A stretch of DNA of 64,000 nucleotides from Nocardia rhamnosiphila NBRC 108938. GTDB taxonomy: Bacteria > Actinomycetota > Actinomycetes > Mycobacteriales > Mycobacteriaceae. The stretch spans positions 1,798,001-1,862,000 of the forward strand of contig NZ_JOAJ01000001.1 in the NCBI RefSeq assembly GCF_000720425.1, written 5' to 3'. The notes beneath the pieces are model-generated. The model saw only the letters and a list, made by a program, of their open reading frames with translations. It did no database searches and was not told the DNA's origin. A program made the position numbers and the translations under genes. Positions 43,792 through 51,841 of this stretch are shown piece by piece (within the stretch, counting starts at the first letter, position 1; each line of letters starts with the position of its first letter).

Positions 43792-45357
43792 TCACCCGGC
43801 ATTTCCCGGCCGCTGGGCGGCGGTTTCCTCGAGGACGGCCATGGCCGCATTGTGCCCGCCGATTCCGCTCACCCCGCCCCCACGCACCGCACCCGCTCCG
43901 CAGCGCAATACATTCGCGTGACCGGTCTCCACGCCCCAGCGTTGCGCGGGGGTGTCCCCGGGCCCGGTCCGGTAGGGGAACGACAGATCACCGTGGAAGA
44001 TGTGCCCGCCGGGTAGTCGCAGCGCACGTTCCAGATCCACCGGTGTGGCGGCCTCCAGACACGGCGCACCGTGGGCATCGCGGGCCAGGCATTCCCGGAC
44101 GGATTCGGCCAGTACGCTGTCGAGCGCGTCGAGGCTCGCGGTGACCGCGGCCTGCTTCGCGGCTTCCGGATCGGCTTCGAAAAGCCTTGCCGGAGTGTGT
44201 AAGCCGAAAAGCGTAAGGGTGTGCCGCGGCGAACCGGCCGCGATACCGGGATCGGTCAGGGTGTGACAGTAGATCTCCGCGGGCGGGATCGCGGGCAGCC
44301 GGCCGGCCGCCGCCTCCCGATACGCCTGCGCCAGCTGTTCATAGGTCTCGGCGATATGGAACGTCCCGGCGAACGCGTCGTGGGCGGCCACCGCGGGGTC
44401 ACGGAGTCGCGGCAGCCGATCCAGCACCATATTGACCTTCAGCTGGGCGCCTTCGGGTTTCCCGTCGACGGATTCACCCAGGAGCCGGGCCGCCTCGGCA
44501 GGCGAGGCGTTGACGAGCACATACCGCGCCGCCACGGTCCCGGTCGCCGCCCCGGCGAAATCCACCGCCGCGGTGCGCCCGTCGGTCGCCACCGCGGTCA
44601 CCTCTGTACCGGTCACCAGTTCCGCCCCGGCGGCCCGGGCCGCGTCGGCCAGCGCGTCGGTCAGCGCACCCATACCGCCCACGGGTACCTCCCAGTCGCC
44701 GGTACCGCCGCCGATCACGTGGTAGAGGAAACAGCGGTTCTGGGCCAGCGACGGATCGTGCGCGTGGGTGAACGTGCCGATGAGAGCATCGGTGAACACC
44801 ACCCCGCGCACCACATCGTCGGCGAAATACTCTTCGATCGTCTCGCCGAGGGGACGCTCGAACAGTTCCGCCCACACCCGGCCGCCCACCCGCCGCCGCA
44901 GCCGGTCGGCGGTCGGCAGCGGTTCGGTGAGTGTCGGGAAAACCGCCCGTGCCACCTCCCCGGTCATCGCGTAGAACCGCTGCCATGCCGTGAACTCACG
45001 CTCCGATCCGGTGACCCGAACGAAACTGTCCCGGGTGGTCGCCGGTGACCGGTTGTCGACCAGCAGACCCGACGATCCGGCCGGCGTATAGGAGGAGATC
45101 CGCCGCTTGCGCGTCCGGAACCGCAGGCCCAGATCGCCGACGATCCGGTCCGGCAGCAAACCGACCAGGTACGAGTACCGGGACAACCGGACATCGACTC
45201 CGTCGAACACCCGCGCCGAGACGGCCGCGCCGCCGGTCGCCGCCGCCTGCTCCAACACCAGCACCGACTGTCCGGCGCGGGCCAGATACGCCGCCGCGAC
45301 GAGGCCGTTGTGCCCGCCGCCCACGATCACTACGTCGTACCGGGACCGCATCACCAT
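43792..45357 (-). CDS. PYROXD2-like / phytoene-desaturase-family FAD oxidoreductase
   Basis: 521 residues. FAD motif YDVVIVGGGHNGLVAAAYLARAGQSVLVLEQ (about 5-35), then GGAAVSARVFDGVDVRLSRYSYLVGLLP, and the C-terminal GVSGIGGHNAAMAVLEE. It belongs to the CrtI/PYROXD2 superfamily but has the HNGLVAAAYLA signature of the PYROXD2 branch rather than true carotenoid desaturases. Starts 40 bases after the TerD-AIM24 gene on the same strand, so perhaps co-transcribed. No ribosome site was obvious. Substrate unknown; not evidently part of the carotenoid cluster at 50 kb. Confidence 0.85.
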   Translation of the reverse strand: MVMRSRYDVVIVGGGHNGLVAAAYLARAGQSVLVLEQAAATGGAAVSARVFDGVDVRLSRYSYLVGLLPDRIVGDLGLRFRTRKRRISSYTPAGSSGLLVDNRSPATTRDSFVRVTGSEREFTAWQRFYAMTGEVARAVFPTLTEPLPTADRLRRRVGGRVWAELFERPLGETIEEYFADDVVRGVVFTDALIGTFTHAHDPSLAQNRCFLYHVIGGGTGDWEVPVGGMGALTDALADAARAAGAELVTGTEVTAVATDGRTAAVDFAGAATGTVAARYVLVNASPAEAARLLGESVDGKPEGAQLKVNMVLDRLPRLRDPAVAAHDAFAGTFHIAETYEQLAQAYREAAAGRLPAIPPAEIYCHTLTDPGIAAGSPRHTLTLFGLHTPARLFEADPEAAKQAAVTASLDALDSVLAESVRECLARDAHGAPCLEAATPVDLERALRLPGGHIFHGDLSFPYRTGPGDTPAQRWGVETGHANVLRCGAGAVRGGGVSGIGGHNAAMAVLEETAAQRPGNAG

Positions 45358-45397
45358 AGGACGTCGATACCACACCGGCGCCGCGGCGGCGGTGAGG

Positions 45398-46954
45398 CTA
45401 ACCGAGCAGACCGCCCAGCAGGCCGCCGCTCTGCCCGGCCTCCTGCCCGCCGCCGGTCCCGCCGAGCATGCCGCCGGGCGGCAGCTCCGAGGGCTGCACG
45501 ATCACGAAACCCCGGCCGGAGAACGACAGGGTGATGCCCTCCCCGGTGCTGCGGCCGATGAGCCGGCCCAGCCCGAAGGAGTCATTGCGTTTCACGCTCG
45601 TCTGCAGGCTCGACGACCAGGCGATGGCCGCCTGCGGATCGGCATAGGTGGGCTGATCGACATTCAGTACGACCGGGCCGCCGTGGCTGGTGATGGCGAT
45701 CCGGCCACGGCCGGTGAACACACAGTTGAAGAGGCCGGCGTTACTGGCGAAGCCGGCCGCGCCCTGCACCATCCGGATGTCGTAACCCAGGGTGGGATCG
45801 AAGGCGAGCACATTGGACCCGTTGATGGTGAGCCCGTCGGTGCCGTCCAGATCGATGATGTGCACATCGGCCGCCCCGTTGGCGACGAATAGATCACCGC
45901 GCCCGGACACCTTCATCAGCGGCACGCCCTCGCCGGTGAGCCGCTGCTGGATCGCCCGGCCGATCCCTCCGGAACCGAGCGCCTGGAAATGCAGATCACC
46001 CTGGTAGGCGACCATGGATCCGGAGCGGACCAGCGTTTCGCCGTTCACGCCGACCTTGATCATCTTGCTGCCCTGCTTCTGGATGCCCATCCCGGACACT
46101 TCGGCATGACGCGGGTCGAACAGCTCGCTGTGCATCGGCTGAGCTCCTTGCTGGGAAGAATATGCGGGGGGCTGGTGCGCGGGGGCCGGCGGCGCGGGAT
46201 AGGCCGGCCCAGGTGGATACGGCTGCTGCGGCGGATAACCGGGCGCCTGCGAGTATCCGGCAGCCGGCGGCGCGGCGGGGTACCCGGGCGGCGGCACCGG
46301 TGGCGGGCCGGGGTGCTGCGGGTACTGCGGCGCCTGATACGGGGGTGCCTGATGCTGCGGCGCCTGATATTGCGGAGCCGGATACGGTTGCGCCGCAGCC
46401 GGTTCGGCCACCATGGTGGGATCGGTACGGGACGCGGGCGGGGCCGGTGGGACCGGCTCGTCGTCGACGTTCACCCCGAAATCGGTGGCGATACCCGCCA
46501 AGCCGTTGTCATATCCCTGTCCGACCGCGCGTACCTTCCACGCGCCCGCCCGGCGATAGATCTCCACGCAGACCACCGCCGTCTCGGTGCTCAGCTTCGA
46601 CACCGCGAAGGTGAGCGTGCCCTGCTGCCCGGTCACCGTCGCGGTGAGCGACCCCACCGCACCGAAAGTGGGCGGCCCGCTGCCGTCCAGGCTCGCGGTG
46701 ACCACGACCCGCTCGATATCGGCGGGCAGGCCCGGGGTCTGCACGTCGACGACATCACCGGCGCCCTGCCCGTGCCGGTAGGTCACGCCCGGCCCGGCCG
46801 GCTGGTTGAAGAAAACGAAATCGCCGTCGGACCTGACCTTTCCATTCGCGGCGAGCAGCAGTGCCGAAACGTCCACCGGCGCGGAACAGGTCACCGTAAC
46901 CGTCAGCCGGTCACCCGGCGCGGGCCGGTTCTCCCCCGGAGCGAGCGCGGTCAC
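45398..46954 (-). CDS. TerD domain - PYQ-rich linker - AIM24 domain fusion protein
   Basis: 518 residues. Residues 1-165 are TerD-like (GDRLTVTVTCSAPVDVSALLLAANGKVRSDGDFVFFNQP; calcium-binding type DGDFVFF). Residues about 178-275 form a Pro/Tyr/Gln/Ala linker. Residues about 285-500 are an AIM24 domain (MIKVGVNGETLVRSGSMVAYQGDLHFQ; GEGVPLMKVSGRGDLFVANGA; GRGRIAITSHGGPVVL), ending in a Gly-rich tail. TerD proteins join stress and tellurite-response complexes; AIM24 domains are uncharacterised in bacteria. GTG start 46954. Divergent from the small protein at 47276 with a 321-bp gap in which I see nothing else. Confidence 0.88.
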   Translation of the reverse strand: MTALAPGENRPAPGDRLTVTVTCSAPVDVSALLLAANGKVRSDGDFVFFNQPAGPGVTYRHGQGAGDVVDVQTPGLPADIERVVVTASLDGSGPPTFGAVGSLTATVTGQQGTLTFAVSKLSTETAVVCVEIYRRAGAWKVRAVGQGYDNGLAGIATDFGVNVDDEPVPPAPPASRTDPTMVAEPAAAQPYPAPQYQAPQHQAPPYQAPQYPQHPGPPPVPPPGYPAAPPAAGYSQAPGYPPQQPYPPGPAYPAPPAPAHQPPAYSSQQGAQPMHSELFDPRHAEVSGMGIQKQGSKMIKVGVNGETLVRSGSMVAYQGDLHFQALGSGGIGRAIQQRLTGEGVPLMKVSGRGDLFVANGAADVHIIDLDGTDGLTINGSNVLAFDPTLGYDIRMVQGAAGFASNAGLFNCVFTGRGRIAITSHGGPVVLNVDQPTYADPQAAIAWSSSLQTSVKRNDSFGLGRLIGRSTGEGITLSFSGRGFVIVQPSELPPGGMLGGTGGGQEAGQSGGLLGGLLG

Positions 46955-47275
46955 CTCGTATCACCCCGACCCGATACATACCGGACCGGGTACTCCCCGG
47001 CCTCCCGGGTGGCCCGGCCACCGGCCGCCCACCCGTATGACTTCTGATCCACACCGACGAGTCTGACCGATAGCGCCCGCGCCGCGCCACCGCAGTATTC
47101 GACACGCCCCCCGCAAGCACGCCACCTGCGACGAAACGCCACCGCGCCGGACGACGATGTCTCCGGTGAACCGCCGGCGAACCTGAGAATTTTCACAGCC
47201 GGAGCACAGCCAACGGCCAGGCCACGGCGGCATCCTGGAATCGGACGAGCGGAACTCGGCATCAGGGAGGAACCC

Positions 47276-47626
47276 ATGGTGGACTTCGAGATCACCGGCA
47301 CCACCGTCACTGTTCACGTCCGCGGCGCACACCGAGTGCTGTCGCTGTGCGACCACATCACCTTCGACCTCACCAATATCGTGGCCGTCGAACCGGCCGA
47401 AATCGACCGCCGGCCGCCCTGGGTTCGCGCCCCCGGCGTATTCTTCCCCGGCGCGATCGCCGCGGGTACCTTTCGCGGCAAGGGCCGGAAAGAGTACTGG
47501 GACACCCTTTTCGGCGGCAATGCCGTCCGCATCGATTTGCGGGGACACGATTACACCCGTCTGGTCGTCGACGTCGACGATGTCGGCACCGCGATCGGTT
47601 CCCTCCGCCACGCCGCCGCAGCCTGA
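47276..47626 (+). CDS. Small PH-like domain protein, unknown function
   Basis: 116 residues, probably all-beta with a C-terminal helix: VDFEITGTTVTVHVRG, HRVLSLCDHITFDLTNIVAVEPAEI, GTFRGKGRKEYWDTLFGGNAVRIDLRGHDYTRLVVDVDD. The layout resembles small bacterial PH-like domains found in Mycobacteriales. GGGAGG lies 7 bases before the ATG. A strong hairpin follows. No membrane segment or known partner. Confidence 0.78.
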   Translation: MVDFEITGTTVTVHVRGAHRVLSLCDHITFDLTNIVAVEPAEIDRRPPWVRAPGVFFPGAIAAGTFRGKGRKEYWDTLFGGNAVRIDLRGHDYTRLVVDVDDVGTAIGSLRHAAAA

Positions 47627-47638
47627 GGGCGGCCCACC

Positions 47639-47682
47639 GATCCGCCGATCGACCTCCTCGCCGCGAGGCCGATCGGCGGATC
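47639..47682 (+). terminator. Long hairpin after the PH-like gene
   Basis: GATCCGCCGATCG / CGATCGGCGGATC, perfect 13-bp arms with an inner CCTC/GAGG pairing, 12 bases after the stop, followed by TGTATCT. Likely terminator. The remaining 47683-48202 holds no gene I can support; open frames there have scattered arginine/proline-rich translations. Confidence 0.6.
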
Positions 47683-48202
47683 TGTATCTCCGGCGCCGCC
47701 GGCTCCACGGGGCGGAGCTCGCGATTCGAAGTAGACGAACGAAGCGTACGGACCTGGCGCCAGAGCAGGCTCACCACCATGGCCGGTCGCCGATCTACTG
47801 GTCGCCGCTGTGCCGGGACCGACCCCTATACTCCAGCAGCGAGACGGGCCCGACCAGCGATGCAGGCCAAACGGAGCAGAGCACACCTACGACAAGAACT
47901 TCCCGACATCGGACACCCCTTCAGTGCCGCCGTTGCCGTGGTACGGATCGCCCGAACGCGGTGTGTGCCACGGCAGACCCACGTCAGCTCTGCGGTTCTC
48001 TGCGGCACCGTCCCGTTCCTCCGCAGACCCGGCATTCCGCCGAGGCGACAGGAACTCCGGCCGGTGCCGCAGAATCATCCGATGACCGCTGCGGCCAAGC
48101 CGAACCGGAGGCGCCTTCCACCGTGACGCGAGCCGGCCACGCTGTCGGCTCGCCGAAGCGGGTGGGCCCGAGGATCCGAACCCATCCGCATGGTGGCGGC
48201 GT

Positions 48203-48868
48203 CTATGAACCGTTGACGCTTGGCGGGATGAGGACCTTGTCGATGAGGTAGACAGTGGCGTTGGCGGTCTGGACGCCGCCGCAGACGACCGAACTGTCAT
48301 TGACCGTGATCTGATCACCCTTGCGGGTGGCGGTGACCTCCGATCCTTCGACGGTCGCGAAGGTACCGGCAATCTTGTCGGGTCCGATCCGGCCCGGCAC
48401 GACGTGGTAGGTCAAGATCGTGGTCAGTAGCGCCGAATCTGTTTTCAGTGTTTCGACCGTAGCGGGGTCGAGAGCCGCGAAAGCGTCATCGACCGGCGCG
48501 AAGACGGTGAACTCGCCTCCATCGAGAGTGTCGGTGAGGTTCACCTGGGGGTTCAACTGGCCGGAAACCGCGCTCGTGAGGGTGGTCAGCAGTGGGTTGT
48601 TCGACGCTGCCACCGTCACCGGTTCGGTCGCCATCTGTTCGACCGAGCCCGGCCCGGAGGGCACCTGCTGGGTGTAGCCGGCGCATCCGGGACCGATCGG
48701 CGCCGCGGTGGCGCCGTTGGCCTGCGAGGCGGGCATCGTGGCCGAAGATTCCTCGGCGCCGGTGGTGGTGGTCTCCGAGGTCGAGGTATCGCTACTACAT
48801 GCCGCGCCGGCGATCGCCGCCGCGGATATCACCGCGAGCAGCACCGCCGGGTGTTTGCGAATTTTCAT
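48203..48868 (-). CDS. Fasciclin-domain lipoprotein (MPT70/MPT83-like)
   Basis: 221 residues. Signal peptide with lipobox IAGAACSSD (Cys about 24) and a Thr/Ser/Glu spacer. One fasciclin domain: [42 protein letters not shown] (H1 motif) and [16 protein letters not shown] (H2 region), ending [14 protein letters not shown]. Closest in layout to the mycobacterial MPT83/MPB70 surface proteins, which in Mycobacterium are SigK-controlled. AGGAAGG lies 7 bases upstream. It is divergent from the small secreted protein, with a LitR-like repeat in between. Confidence 0.92.
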   Translation of the reverse strand: MKIRKHPAVLLAVISAAAIAGAACSSDTSTSETTTTGAEESSATMPASQANGATAAPIGPGCAGYTQQVPSGPGSVEQMATEPVTVAASNNPLLTTLTSAVSGQLNPQVNLTDTLDGGEFTVFAPVDDAFAALDPATVETLKTDSALLTTILTYHVVPGRIGPDKIAGTFATVEGSEVTATRKGDQITVNDSSVVCGGVQTANATVYLIDKVLIPPSVNGS

Positions 48869-48993
48869 ATCGTGCCCTTCCTGGAAAAGCGGGGTGCTGT
48901 GGCCGGCCCGTGGCTTACGAGCATGAGCGGCAGTGGTGCGATCCAGCCTGTGGATTCGTCCCGTCGTGCACCCCACGAAGCGAAATCCTCTGA

Positions 48994-49011
48994 TGCATCG
49001 ATACTGCATCA
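48994..49011 (+). promoter_or_regulatory. LitR-type direct repeat B (TGCATCG-N4-TGCATCA)
   Basis: Two TGCATC half-sites exactly 11 bp apart, in the 249-bp gap between the divergent fasciclin and small secreted protein genes. A -10-like TAGCGT lies at 49021-49026, on the side of the secreted protein/litR unit. Same motif and spacing as the sites at 50631 and 54865. Confidence 0.6.
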
Positions 49012-49117
49012 CTTTGCGGGTAGCGTGAAGCCTTACAGACGAAAATCTTCGAATCGCCCGGTCGCTGTCCAGAAGCGGGACCGGCCGGCGTCAGGACAGA
49101 CAACGAGGGAGACCGTC

Positions 49118-49615
49118 ATGTTCCATTTCACGACCACCCGCATGTTCGGAGTACTGCTGGGCGCCGGCGCGGGGGCGCTGTGCGCCGTGGCCGGTGCGCC
49201 CACAGCCGGTGCCGCGCCTACGGCCGCCTGCCCCGCACCCGGCGCGGCGGTGGTGCGCACCGCCGATATCGGCGCTTCGTGCTCGGCGACCAGCAATGCC
49301 GGGGGCGCGGCCGCGGCCTATGGAATCGACGGCAGCGCGCAGGCCGATGCGGCGGCGACGAGCTTGTCGCTGGCGATCGCGGCGAACGGCGGCAACGCCA
49401 GTTCGGCCGCGCAGTACCTGTCGGGTCCGGCCGCGATCGCTGTGGGTCCCGGGGCGCAGGTGAGTACCACCGGGGTGCGGCCGGGGCTCTCGATCGGTAT
49501 CGCCGGGCCCGGAGCGACCGTGACAGTCACCGGGACCTCTACCCCCACCTGCACCGGAGGACCCGGATTCGCCGGGGACTTCCAGACCTTCCAGGGATGC
49601 CTGTCGATGCGGTGA
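49118..49615 (+). CDS. Small secreted protein (DUF6764-like)
   Basis: 165 residues with a signal peptide MFHFTTTRMFGVLLGAGAGAL...AGAAP (cleavage near 33). Mature part is Gly/Ala/Ser/Thr-rich, with CPAPGAAVVRTADIGASCSATSNAGGAAAAYGIDG, then GPAAIAVGPGAQVSTTGVRPGLSIGIAGPGATVTVTG and cysteines near the end. It resembles actinobacterial secreted proteins labelled DUF6764, with uncertain naming. GAGGGAG upstream. 122 bases before litR on the same strand; possible co-transcription. Confidence 0.72.
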   Translation: MFHFTTTRMFGVLLGAGAGALCAVAGAPTAGAAPTAACPAPGAAVVRTADIGASCSATSNAGGAAAAYGIDGSAQADAAATSLSLAIAANGGNASSAAQYLSGPAAIAVGPGAQVSTTGVRPGLSIGIAGPGATVTVTGTSTPTCTGGPGFAGDFQTFQGCLSMR

Positions 49616-49737
49616 GCATGCCGTGCCGGTGAGTTCGTTCGGCACGCGTCGGCCCGGGTGGGTCACGTCGCGGAGAGGGGGCTCGGACCGCTTCCCCGTC
49701 GGCCGCAGCCCGTCCAAGATCGAGAAGGGGAGTGCCG

Positions 49738-50625
49738 GTGACCGAGGGCGACAGCGATGCCGAAGGGGATCCGGAGGTCGGTTTCACGGTGAGTACGGTC
49801 GCCCGTGTACTCGGCGTCCCGGTGGCGACCCTGCGCAGCTGGATTCAGCGCTACGACCTCGGGCCCGCACAGCACACTCCGGGTAAGCACCGGCACTACA
49901 CCACCGGCGATGTCGCGGCGCTGGGCAGGATGGTTGATCTCGTCCGGGCCGGGGCCAGTCCGATGACGGCCGCGAAAGCAGCGCGCGCGGCAGCGGATCC
50001 GAAACCCGTACTCGGCGACAAGGGTCCGGTGATGGCGGCCGCCGAACGACTCGACTCGGCTGATCTGCTGGCTCACTTCTCCCGTCATATCGCCCACTAC
50101 GGTGTCGTGCGGACGTGGAATCTATTGTGCCGGCGGGTGTTCACCGAGATCGTGGACCGACAAGCCCACGACGTGGGGTTGATCGAAGTCGAACATGTTC
50201 TGTCCTGGGCGATCACTACCGCTCTGCACCGGACTGTGCCACCGCTGCACCCCACCGCCGGGCTGGTGCCGGTGCTCTTGGCCTGCACCGCCGGCGAAAA
50301 CCACATACTGCCGCTGGAGGTGTTGCGCGCCGCACTTGCCGAGGCATCGGTCCCGTCCGTGCTGCTCGGCGCGTCGCTGCCCGCCAGTGCACTCGCCGCC
50401 GCTATCGCCCGCCAGCCACGGCGACCGGTGGTGGCGCTGTGGGCACAGACCCGGCATACCGCCTCGCCCGCACCGATACCCGCCGGTAGTCGTGTCCCCT
50501 CGCGGCTACTGCTGGCGGGGCCCGGCTGGACCACCGTCATGGTCGGCCTCCTCCCGATAGCGAAGCGTGTCGACACGCTCGAGGAGGCTCTCGGAGAGAT
50601 CATAAGAACGGTACACGTCCCCTGA
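49738..50625 (+). CDS. litR: LitR/CarH-type MerR-family regulator (B12 photoreceptor family), atypical cobalamin motif
   Basis: 295 residues. MerR helix-turn-helix FTVSTVARVLGVPVATLRSWIQRY (about 16-39) and the LitR signature LGPAQHTPGKHRHYTTGDVAAL. C-terminal cobalamin-binding region with GENHILPLEVLRAAL (His189, the lower-axial ligand position in the family). Family members carry W-x9-EH; here EH is present (Glu152-His153) but the Trp position is Gln142. GTG 49738 has AAGGGG 7 bases upstream. Adjacent to the crt genes, with the same TGCATC repeats in front of three units, so it is the natural regulator of carotenogenesis. Confidence 0.88.
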   Translation: MTEGDSDAEGDPEVGFTVSTVARVLGVPVATLRSWIQRYDLGPAQHTPGKHRHYTTGDVAALGRMVDLVRAGASPMTAAKAARAAADPKPVLGDKGPVMAAAERLDSADLLAHFSRHIAHYGVVRTWNLLCRRVFTEIVDRQAHDVGLIEVEHVLSWAITTALHRTVPPLHPTAGLVPVLLACTAGENHILPLEVLRAALAEASVPSVLLGASLPASALAAAIARQPRRPVVALWAQTRHTASPAPIPAGSRVPSRLLLAGPGWTTVMVGLLPIAKRVDTLEEALGEIIRTVHVP

Positions 50626-50630
50626 GAATA

Positions 50631-50661
50631 TGCATCGTCTTTGCATCGAAACTTGTAGAGT
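50631..50661 (+). promoter_or_regulatory. crtE promoter with LitR-type direct repeat A
   Basis: TGCATCG at 50631-50637 and again at 50642-50648, 11 bp apart. A -10-like TAGAGT (50656-50661) follows, so the repeats cover the -35 region. This leaves a leader of about 35 bases to the crtE ATG. The geometry suits repression in the dark. Confidence 0.6.
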
Positions 50662-50701
50662 GGGCGTGGGAGCTGCCCACTCGGCACACCGAGGAGCGCT
50701 G

Positions 50702-51826
50702 ATGCACGCCGAAAACGGTCAACACGAGCAGTGCGCAACCGTCTCGCGCGGCGCGGCGCTACCGGGCGCGGATATTGAAGACGGGCCGCGCTGGCGCGAG
50801 CGGATACGAGTTCTCGTGCGCACCGAGCTCGCGCAGTTCTGCACAGCCCGTCGTCTCGACAACCTGGCGGGTATCGACGTGTCACAGGTATTGTGGCAGT
50901 ACGTCGGGCGCGGGAAATGCGTGCGGTCGGCGTTCATGTATCTGGGCTGGTTGTGTGGCGCCGAAGAGGACGCGGCCGCATTGCGGGCGAGCGCGGCGCT
51001 GGAACTGCTGCACGCGTTCGCGCTGCTACAAGACGATGTGATGGACCGATCCCACCGACGCCGCGGCCTGGCCAGCGCACATGTGCAGTTTGCCGATCAC
51101 CACCGGAGAAATGAGATGCCGGGATCCTCCGAACGGTTCGGGGAGTCGGCGGCCACGCTGCTCGGCGATATGTGTTTGGTGTGGGGCGAGCAGATGATGC
51201 GGGACAGCGGTGTCCCGGCCGCCGCGCTGGACAGGGTGTGGCCGCACTACGATCGGATGCGAATCGAGTTGGCGGCCGGCCAGTTCGCTGATCTGGGCAA
51301 TGACATCCGCGCAGCACCATCGCTGGATTCGGTGTTGGCGATCGCGCGCGCAAAGTCCGGTGACTACACGGTGAAATGGCCACTGGTCATGGGTGCGGCC
51401 ATGGCCGGCTGCGACACCCGTACGTGCGAGACGCTGGCCGGGTACGGCCGCCTGATCGGCGAGGCGTTCCAACTACGCGACGACCTCCTGGGGATCTACG
51501 GGTCACCCGAGATCACCGGCAAACCCGGCGACAACGACATCACCGGGCATAAAGCCACCACCGTCCTGGTGGCAGCGATCGAAATGGGCGCCCCGTACCT
51601 GCGCCACGATTTGTCCACTCTCTTGGCCGCCCCGGTACTCGACGATGCCGCGACTGCTCGGGTCCAGCAGTTGATCACCGCCACGGGCGCTCCGGCACGT
51701 ATCGAAGCGATGATCAGTGAACGCCTCACTGCCGCTCGCCACGCGCTGACCGACCTGCCCCTGCCCACCGGCCGGCACCCGCTGCTGGAAGAACTGGCCG
51801 TGGCCTGCACAACCCGCCCATTCTGA
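50702..51826 (+). CDS. crtE: Geranylgeranyl diphosphate synthase (CrtE)
   Basis: 374 residues, trans-isoprenyl diphosphate synthase. First Asp-rich motif LLQDDVMDRSHRRRG (about 110-124). Second motif LRDDLLGIYGSPEITGKPGDND (about 258-279) has the DDLLG form common in actinobacterial enzymes. GAGGAG lies 5 bases before the ATG; the frame open from 50630 crosses the promoter. It makes C20 diphosphate, the precursor of phytoene. First gene of the crtE-crtI-crtB operon; crtI starts 15 bases later. Confidence 0.93.
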   Translation: MHAENGQHEQCATVSRGAALPGADIEDGPRWRERIRVLVRTELAQFCTARRLDNLAGIDVSQVLWQYVGRGKCVRSAFMYLGWLCGAEEDAAALRASAALELLHAFALLQDDVMDRSHRRRGLASAHVQFADHHRRNEMPGSSERFGESAATLLGDMCLVWGEQMMRDSGVPAAALDRVWPHYDRMRIELAAGQFADLGNDIRAAPSLDSVLAIARAKSGDYTVKWPLVMGAAMAGCDTRTCETLAGYGRLIGEAFQLRDDLLGIYGSPEITGKPGDNDITGHKATTVLVAAIEMGAPYLRHDLSTLLAAPVLDDAATARVQQLITATGAPARIEAMISERLTAARHALTDLPLPTGRHPLLEELAVACTTRPF

Positions 51827-51841
51827 AAGAAAGGCCCCCTC

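Noticed and set aside
43792..45357. PYROXD2-like gene as a second carotenoid desaturase of the crt cluster
   Set aside because: The HNGLVAAAYLA signature places it in the PYROXD2 branch, it lies 5 kb away in another operon, and no LitR-type repeat precedes it.
47683..48202. Possible genes in the gap before the fasciclin gene
   Set aside because: Several long frames exist on both strands but none has a ribosome site, domain or sensible composition.
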